From: Burkholderiales bacterium
GTDB lineage: Bacteria > Pseudomonadota > Gammaproteobacteria > Burkholderiales > JAEUOS01
NCBI GenBank assembly: GCA_947456845.1
Contig: CANGUJ010000082.1
Span: forward strand, 1-11,519
Direction of reading: 5' to 3'
DNA: 11,519 bases
Position 1 is the stretch's first letter, and each line of letters opens with the position of its first letter. Positions 5,673-11,519 of this stretch are shown here, in pieces. Position numbers and translations under genes: made by a program. Under the pieces are notes generated by a model. That model was not told the DNA's origin. It did no database searches and saw only the letters and a list, made by a program, of their open reading frames with translations.

Positions 5673-7775
5673 CTATTTCTTGGCGTTGATGATCGCATCG
5701 GCGACGTTTTTCGGCGCCTCCGAGTAATGCTTGAACTCCATCGTGTATGTGGCTCGTCCCTGGGTCGCCGAACGCAGCGAAGTCGAGTAGCCGAACATTT
5801 CGGATAGCGGTACCTCTGCCTTGATGGTCTTCCCGCCGCCGCCGGCGATGTCCTCCATGCCCTGCACCATGCCGCGACGAGACGAAAGATCGCCCATGAC
5901 CGTGCCCGCATAGTCTTCCGGCGTCTCCACCTCGACCGCCATCATCGGCTCGAGCAGGACCGGGGCAGCTGCACGCATGCCGTCCTTGAAGGCCATGGAC
6001 GCGGCCATCTTGAAGGCGTTTTCGTTCGAGTCAACATCGTGATAGGAACCGAAGTGCAGCGTCACCTTCACGTCGACAACGGGATACCCCGCCATGACGC
6101 CGGCAGGCAGCGTGTCGATCAGACCCTTCTCGACCGCGGGGATGAACTCGCGCGGCACCACGCCGCCCTTGATGGCGTCGACAAAGGTAAAACCCTTGCC
6201 CGGCTCCTGCGGCTCGATCTTCAAGACCACGTGGCCGTACTGGCCGCGACCACCCGACTGCTTGATGAACTTGCCTTCAGCGTTTTCAACCAACTTGCGG
6301 ATGGTCTCCCGGTAGGCCACCTGCGGCTTGCCCACGCTGGCTTCGACACCAAACTCGCGCTTCATGCGATCGACGATGATTTCCAGGTGCAGCTCGCCCA
6401 TGCCGGCGATGATGGTTTGGCCGGATTCCTCGTCGGTGCGGACCCGGAACGACGGATCTTCCTGCGCCAGGCGGTTGAGGGCGATACCCATTTTTTCCTG
6501 GTCGGCCTTGGTCTTGGGCTCGACCGCCTGCGAAATCACCGGCTCAGGGAAGATCATGCGCTCAAGAATGATGACCTTGTCAGGATCGCACAGGGTGTCG
6601 CAGGTAGTCGCCTCCTTGAGACCCACGGCCGCAGCAATGTCACCGGCGCGCACTTCCTTGATCTCCTCGCGCTGGTTGGCATGCATCTGCAGGATCCGGC
6701 CAAGGCGATCTTTCTTGCCCTTGACCGAGTTGTAGATCGTGTCGCCCGAATTGACCACGCCGGAGTAGACGCGGAAGAAGGTCAGCTGGCCAACGAAAGG
6801 ATCGGTCATGATCTTGAAAGCAAGTGCCGAGAAAGACTCTTCGTCGGCGGCCTTGCGCTCCGTGCCGTCGCCGTTCTCGAGCTCGCCCTTCACCGGAGGA
6901 ATGTCCGTCGGCGCCGGCATGAAATCCAGCACAGCATCGAGCATGGCCTGCACACCCTTGTTTTTGAAGGCGGAACCGCACAGCATCGGCACGATCTCGT
7001 TGGCGATCGTGCGGGTGCGAATGCCGTGCTTGATCTCGTCGAGCGTGAGTTCGTTGCCTTCGAGGTATTTGTTCATCAGCTCCTCAGAAGCCTCGGCGGC
7101 CGCCTCGACCATCTTTTCACGCCATTCGTTGGCATCGTCCACCAGCTCGGAGGGAATGTCGCGCAACTCGAACTTCATGCCCTGGGATGCCTCATCCCAG
7201 AAGATGGCCTTCATCCGGATCAGATCGACGACGCCCTGAAAGTTTTCCTCGGCACCGATCGGAATCTGCAGCGGAATCGGGTTGGCCTTCAGGCGCGCGC
7301 GCATCTGGTCGTGCACCTTGAAGAAGTTGGCGCCCGTGCGATCCATTTTGTTGACGAAAGCCAGGCGCGGCACACGGTACTTATTGGCCTGCCGCCACAC
7401 CGTTTCTGACTGTGGCTGAACGCCACCCACCGCGCAGTACACCATGCACGCACCGTCGAGAACTCGCATCGAGCGCTCCACCTCGATAGTGAAGTCGACG
7501 TGCCCCGGGGTGTCGATGATGTTGATGCGATGCTCCGGGTAAGAGCTGTCCATGCCCTTCCAGAAACACGTCGTCGCCGCCGAGGTGATGGTGATGCCGC
7601 GCTCCCGCTCCTGCTCCATCCAGTCCATGGTAGCGGCGCCGTCGTGCACTTCGCCGATCTTGTGCGAGACGCCGGTGTAGAAAAGAATGCGCTCGGTCGT
7701 CGTGGTCTTCCCGGCGTCGATGTGCGCGGAAATGCCGATGTTGCGATAACGCGAAATGGGGGTTTTGCGGGCCAC
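5673..7775 (-). CDS. fusA: Elongation factor G
   Basis: Cytosolic translational GTPase that drives tRNA-mRNA translocation and, with RRF, ribosome recycling. The 700 residues compare with about 704 in E. coli. G-motifs are in order: AHIDAGKT (17-24, P-loop), RGIT (59-62), DTPGHVDF (88-95, with the catalytic His92) and NKMD (142-145), followed by the full length of domains II-V ending PKNVADAIINAKK. The start is the GTG at 7775, giving the family N-terminus (M)ARKTPISRYRNIG. A GTG six codons upstream (7793) is unlikely, because the Shine-Dalgarno GAGGT (7787-7783, 7-nt spacing) lies inside that extension. A terminator separates it from rpsG and a boxA-like sequence lies in its leader. tuf follows after 47 nt. 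Codon use (mixed ACC/ACG for Thr) contrasts with tuf. Confidence 0.97.
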   Translation of the reverse strand: MARKTPISRYRNIGISAHIDAGKTTTTERILFYTGVSHKIGEVHDGAATMDWMEQERERGITITSAATTCFWKGMDSSYPEHRINIIDTPGHVDFTIEVERSMRVLDGACMVYCAVGGVQPQSETVWRQANKYRVPRLAFVNKMDRTGANFFKVHDQMRARLKANPIPLQIPIGAEENFQGVVDLIRMKAIFWDEASQGMKFELRDIPSELVDDANEWREKMVEAAAEASEELMNKYLEGNELTLDEIKHGIRTRTIANEIVPMLCGSAFKNKGVQAMLDAVLDFMPAPTDIPPVKGELENGDGTERKAADEESFSALAFKIMTDPFVGQLTFFRVYSGVVNSGDTIYNSVKGKKDRLGRILQMHANQREEIKEVRAGDIAAAVGLKEATTCDTLCDPDKVIILERMIFPEPVISQAVEPKTKADQEKMGIALNRLAQEDPSFRVRTDEESGQTIIAGMGELHLEIIVDRMKREFGVEASVGKPQVAYRETIRKLVENAEGKFIKQSGGRGQYGHVVLKIEPQEPGKGFTFVDAIKGGVVPREFIPAVEKGLIDTLPAGVMAGYPVVDVKVTLHFGSYHDVDSNENAFKMAASMAFKDGMRAAAPVLLEPMMAVEVETPEDYAGTVMGDLSSRRGMVQGMEDIAGGGGKTIKAEVPLSEMFGYSTSLRSATQGRATYTMEFKHYSEAPKNVADAIINAKK

Positions 7776-7782
7776 TTGAGAC

Positions 7783-7787
7783 ACCTC
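7783..7787 (-). promoter_or_regulatory. Ribosome binding site deciding the fusA start
   Basis: GAGGT stands 7 nt upstream of the GTG at 7775. Because it would lie within the coding sequence if translation began at the GTG at 7793, it supports the 700-residue EF-G with the family N-terminus. Confidence 0.75.
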
Positions 7788-7793
7788 TTTCAC

Positions 7794-7803
7794 TTAAAGA
7801 TCA
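7794..7803 (-). promoter_or_regulatory. boxA-like sequence in the fusA leader
   Basis: TGATCTTTAA on the minus strand differs from the E. coli rrn boxA (TGCTCTTTAA) only at the third base. It lies between the rpsG terminator and the fusA Shine-Dalgarno (GAGGT, 7787-7783). It is the weakest of the four boxA-like sites here because it is not the same variant as the other three. Confidence 0.4.
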
Positions 7804-7854
7804 AGCCGGGAATCTGCGTCCGGCGGAACGGCTGCTTGCAAACGACGCGCCCCT

Positions 7855-7889
7855 GAAACAAAAGAGCGCCTCCTAGCTTGGAGGCGCTC
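7855..7889 (-). terminator. Intrinsic terminator between rpsG and fusA
   Basis: On the minus strand GAGCGCCTCC (7889-7880), loop AAGCTA, and GGAGGCGCTC (7873-7864) form a perfect 10-bp GC-rich stem, followed directly by TTTTGTTTC (7863-7855). This is the standard Rho-independent terminator layout. It lies inside what is usually one rpsL-rpsG-fusA-tuf operon, and I see no convincing promoter between it and fusA. It therefore probably terminates only part of the transcripts, lowering fusA-tuf relative to rpsL-rpsG, or is controlled. Confidence 0.85.
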
Positions 7890-7901
7890 CGGGACGGCCT
7901 G

Positions 7902-7920
7902 AGGGCGGGCAAGCCGCCCT
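7902..7920 (-). other. Hairpin immediately after rpsG
   Basis: AGGGCGG and CCGCCCT form a perfect 7-bp GC stem with a 5-nt loop, starting six bases after the rpsG stop codon. No T-run follows. It sits 12 bases upstream of the terminator hairpin at 7864-7889 and may stabilise the rpsG 3' end or cooperate in termination. Confidence 0.5.
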
Positions 7921-7926
7921 TGGAAC

Positions 7927-8397
7927 CTAGAACCGGAAGTGCGCGAAGGCCTTGTTCGCCTCGGCCATGCGGTGCACCTCGTCGCGTTTCTTGACGGCGC
8001 CGCCGCGGCCTTCGGAGGCCTCGATCAATTCGTTGGCCAATCGCTGACCCATCGACTTTTCCGACCGCTTGTGGGCGGCCTCGCGCAGCCAGCGCATGGC
8101 GAGCGCCATGCGGCGGATCGGACGCACCTCGACCGGAACCTGATAATTGGCGCCGCCGACGCGGCGGGACTTGACCTCGACCATGGGCTTGGCATTGTTG
8201 AGCGCCTGGGTGAACACCTCAAGGGCGTTCTTGCCCGATTTCTTGGTGATCTGGTCGAGCGCGCCGTAGATGATGCGCTCGGCAACCGCCTTCTTGCCCT
8301 CAATCATCACGACGTTGACGAATTTGGACAGGTCAACACTTCCGAACTTCGGATCGGGCAGGATTTCGCGTTTGGGGACTTCTCTACGACGTGGCAT
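7927..8397 (-). CDS. rpsG: 30S ribosomal protein S7
   Basis: S7 is a primary 16S rRNA binder that nucleates assembly of the 30S head and lines the E site. The 156 residues match the common bacterial length; MPRRREVPKREILPDPKFGS at the start and the central RRVGGANYQVPVEVRP signature are clear, and the protein ends AFAHFRF. The ATG at 8397 is preceded by an excellent Shine-Dalgarno (AAGGAAGGA) that overlaps the rpsL stop codon region, and the gap to rpsL is only 13 nt. In E. coli S7 represses translation by binding a longer rpsL-rpsG intercistronic structure; there is no room for that element here, so any S7 feedback must use another site. An intrinsic terminator follows the gene. Confidence 0.98.
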   Translation of the reverse strand: MPRRREVPKREILPDPKFGSVDLSKFVNVVMIEGKKAVAERIIYGALDQITKKSGKNALEVFTQALNNAKPMVEVKSRRVGGANYQVPVEVRPIRRMALAMRWLREAAHKRSEKSMGQRLANELIEASEGRGGAVKKRDEVHRMAEANKAFAHFRF

Positions 8398-8410
8398 GAC
8401 TCATCCTTCC

Positions 8411-8788
8411 TTAAGCGGCCTTGGGACGCTTCGCGCCGTATTTGGAGCGCGACTGCTTGCGGTCCTTGACGCCCTGGGTGTCCAGGCTGCCGCGGACCAT
8501 GTGGTAACGCACGCCCGGCAAGTCCTTCACGCGACCGCCGCGGATAAGCACGACCGAGTGCTCCTGGAGGTTGTGCCCCTCACCGCCGATGTAAGAGATG
8601 ACTTCGAACCCGTTGGTGAGGCGCACTTTCGCAACCTTGCGCAACGCCGAATTCGGCTTTTTCGGGGTGGTGGTGTAGACCCGGGTGCAGACGCCGCGCT
8701 TTTGCGGGCAGCGCTGCATTGCAGGCACCTTGCTCTTGACCACGGGCGCCTGGCGCCCGCTGCGAACGAGCTGATTGATGGTTGGCAT
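8411..8788 (-). CDS. rpsL: 30S ribosomal protein S12
   Basis: S12 sits at the decoding centre of the small subunit and controls tRNA-selection accuracy. The 125 residues are the usual family length, beginning MPTINQLVRSG and ending KYGAKRPKAA. The TTTPKKPNSALRK loop and the GGRVKDLPGVRY loop are intact. Lys43 and Lys88, the classical sites of streptomycin-resistance substitutions, are both lysine, so the sequence is the sensitive type at those positions. Asp89, target of RimO methylthiolation in E. coli, is present. The ATG at 8788 is fixed by family alignment; its upstream region has only a weak Shine-Dalgarno (a GGA about 12 nt before the start), noticeably poorer than at downstream genes. 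First gene of the str group, with its own promoter and a leader of about 95 nt. Confidence 0.98.
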   Translation of the reverse strand: MPTINQLVRSGRQAPVVKSKVPAMQRCPQKRGVCTRVYTTTPKKPNSALRKVAKVRLTNGFEVISYIGGEGHNLQEHSVVLIRGGRVKDLPGVRYHMVRGSLDTQGVKDRKQSRSKYGAKRPKAA

Positions 8789-8829
8789 GTCGCGTATCCG
8801 ATGCTTGGGATGCTTATATTGATAACGGC

Positions 8830-8847
8830 CCGACTTCGATTGGCCAG
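8830..8847 (-). repeat. Leader element in rpsL mRNA shared with the rplC leader
   Basis: Read on the minus strand, CTGGCCAATCGAAGTCGG lies in the predicted untranslated leader, 41 nt before the rpsL start. It matches the rplC leader at 3872-3889 in 16 of 18 positions, with the first 11 bases identical. Both copies are on the sense strand downstream of a TATACT promoter. Function unknown; a shared RNA or DNA regulatory site for ribosomal protein genes is the obvious hypothesis. Confidence 0.55.
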
Positions 8848-8883
8848 GCGTGGATGGTCAAAATCTGAAATACACAAACAAAG

Positions 8884-8920
8884 ACTTGGAAGTATAGCCC
8901 TGAAATGACTTGTCCGTCAA
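8884..8920 (-). promoter_or_regulatory. Sigma-70-type promoter of the str genes (PrpsL)
   Basis: On the minus strand a TTGACG -35 box (8920-8915, 5/6 to consensus) is followed by an 18-nt spacer and a TATACT -10 box (8896-8891, 5/6). Transcription would start near 8884 and give a leader of about 95 nt before rpsL. It lies in the rpoC-rpsL gap, where a str promoter is expected. The region after the -10 is not notably GC-rich, so stringent control cannot be argued from sequence. Confidence 0.8.
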
Positions 8921-8956
8921 CATGGCGACAGGCCTTGCGGCCAGCCTGTCGCCATG
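8921..8956 (-). terminator. Perfect 13-bp hairpin after rpoC, without a U-tract
   Basis: The arms CATGGCGACAGGC (8956-8944) and GCCTGTCGCCATG (8933-8921) are perfectly complementary with a 10-nt loop. The hairpin begins four bases after the rpoC stop codon. A position just past an operon end suggests termination or 3'-end protection, but what follows is TTGACGG and not a run of T, so it is not a canonical intrinsic terminator. It ends exactly where the -35 box of the rpsL promoter begins. It could instead be a processing site or a palindromic operator. Confidence 0.6.
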
Positions 8957-8960
8957 CTGA

Positions 8961-11519
<2,559 letters not shown>

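Noticed and set aside
6039..7409. 456-codon open frame on the plus strand opposite fusA
   Set aside because: It is the antisense of a confirmed, intact EF-G gene in a GC-rich genome, where such shadows are expected. The protein resembles no known family.
7776..7793. Longer fusA from the GTG at 7793
   Set aside because: It would add MKEVSQ, which lacks family support, and would place the best Shine-Dalgarno inside the coding sequence.
7804..7854. Possible fusA promoter with TTGCAA as the -35
   Set aside because: The best -10 candidate (CAGATT) matches only 3/6 at a 19-nt spacing, too weak to annotate.
8856..8861. TTGACC in the rpsL leader as a second -35 box
   Set aside because: No -10-like hexamer lies at 16-18 nt spacing; the TATAAG-like sequence nearer rpsL is much too far away.

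Overview
The window is a stretch of core housekeeping DNA from a GC-rich bacterium, almost certainly a betaproteobacterium. The evidence is the protein sequences (EF-Tu, S7, L3 and the RNA polymerase beta' C-terminal half read as typical betaproteobacterial orthologues) and the fused gene order rpoC, then the str genes rpsL-rpsG-fusA-tuf, then rpsJ and the S10 genes. I cannot name the genus. All thirteen genes are on the minus strand, so transcription runs from high to low coordinates. Nothing on the plus strand looks like a real gene, and there is no gene-free stretch longer than about 170 bases.

Layout in transcription order: the 3' part of rpoC (11519-8961, 5' end outside the window); a 172-nt gap with a perfect 13-bp hairpin abutting a strong sigma-70-type promoter; rpsL and rpsG (13 nt apart); a 151-nt gap with two hairpins, the second a textbook intrinsic terminator; fusA and tuf (47 nt apart); a 128-nt gap; rpsJ; a 139-nt gap with a second good promoter and a structured leader; then the tightly packed rplC-rplD-rplW-rplB-rpsS-rplV-rpsC, with gaps from a 4-nt overlap to 12 nt. 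The window ends just before the expected start of rplP, whose ribosome binding site is probably visible at 7-11.

Functionally the genes supply the translation machinery (S12, S7, EF-G, EF-Tu, S10, L3, L4, L23, L2, S19, L22, S3) next to RNA polymerase. The gene content is ordinary; the interest is in the intergenic regions. (1) Four sequences one base away from the E. coli rrn boxA core (TGCTCTTTA) lie in the leaders of fusA, tuf (two copies) and rpsJ. At tuf and rpsJ the motif runs directly into the Shine-Dalgarno sequence. Since rpsJ encodes S10/NusE, half of the NusB-S10 complex that binds boxA, this suggests a Nus-factor feedback loop on S10 and the elongation factors. (2) An 18-nt element, 16/18 identical, is shared by the rpsL and rplC leaders, each downstream of a TATACT promoter. 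(3) An intrinsic terminator separates rpsG from fusA. (4) A promoter between rpsJ and rplC suggests that the S10 group proper starts at rplC, with rpsJ transcribed as the tail of the str group. These are sequence-based proposals without experimental support here.
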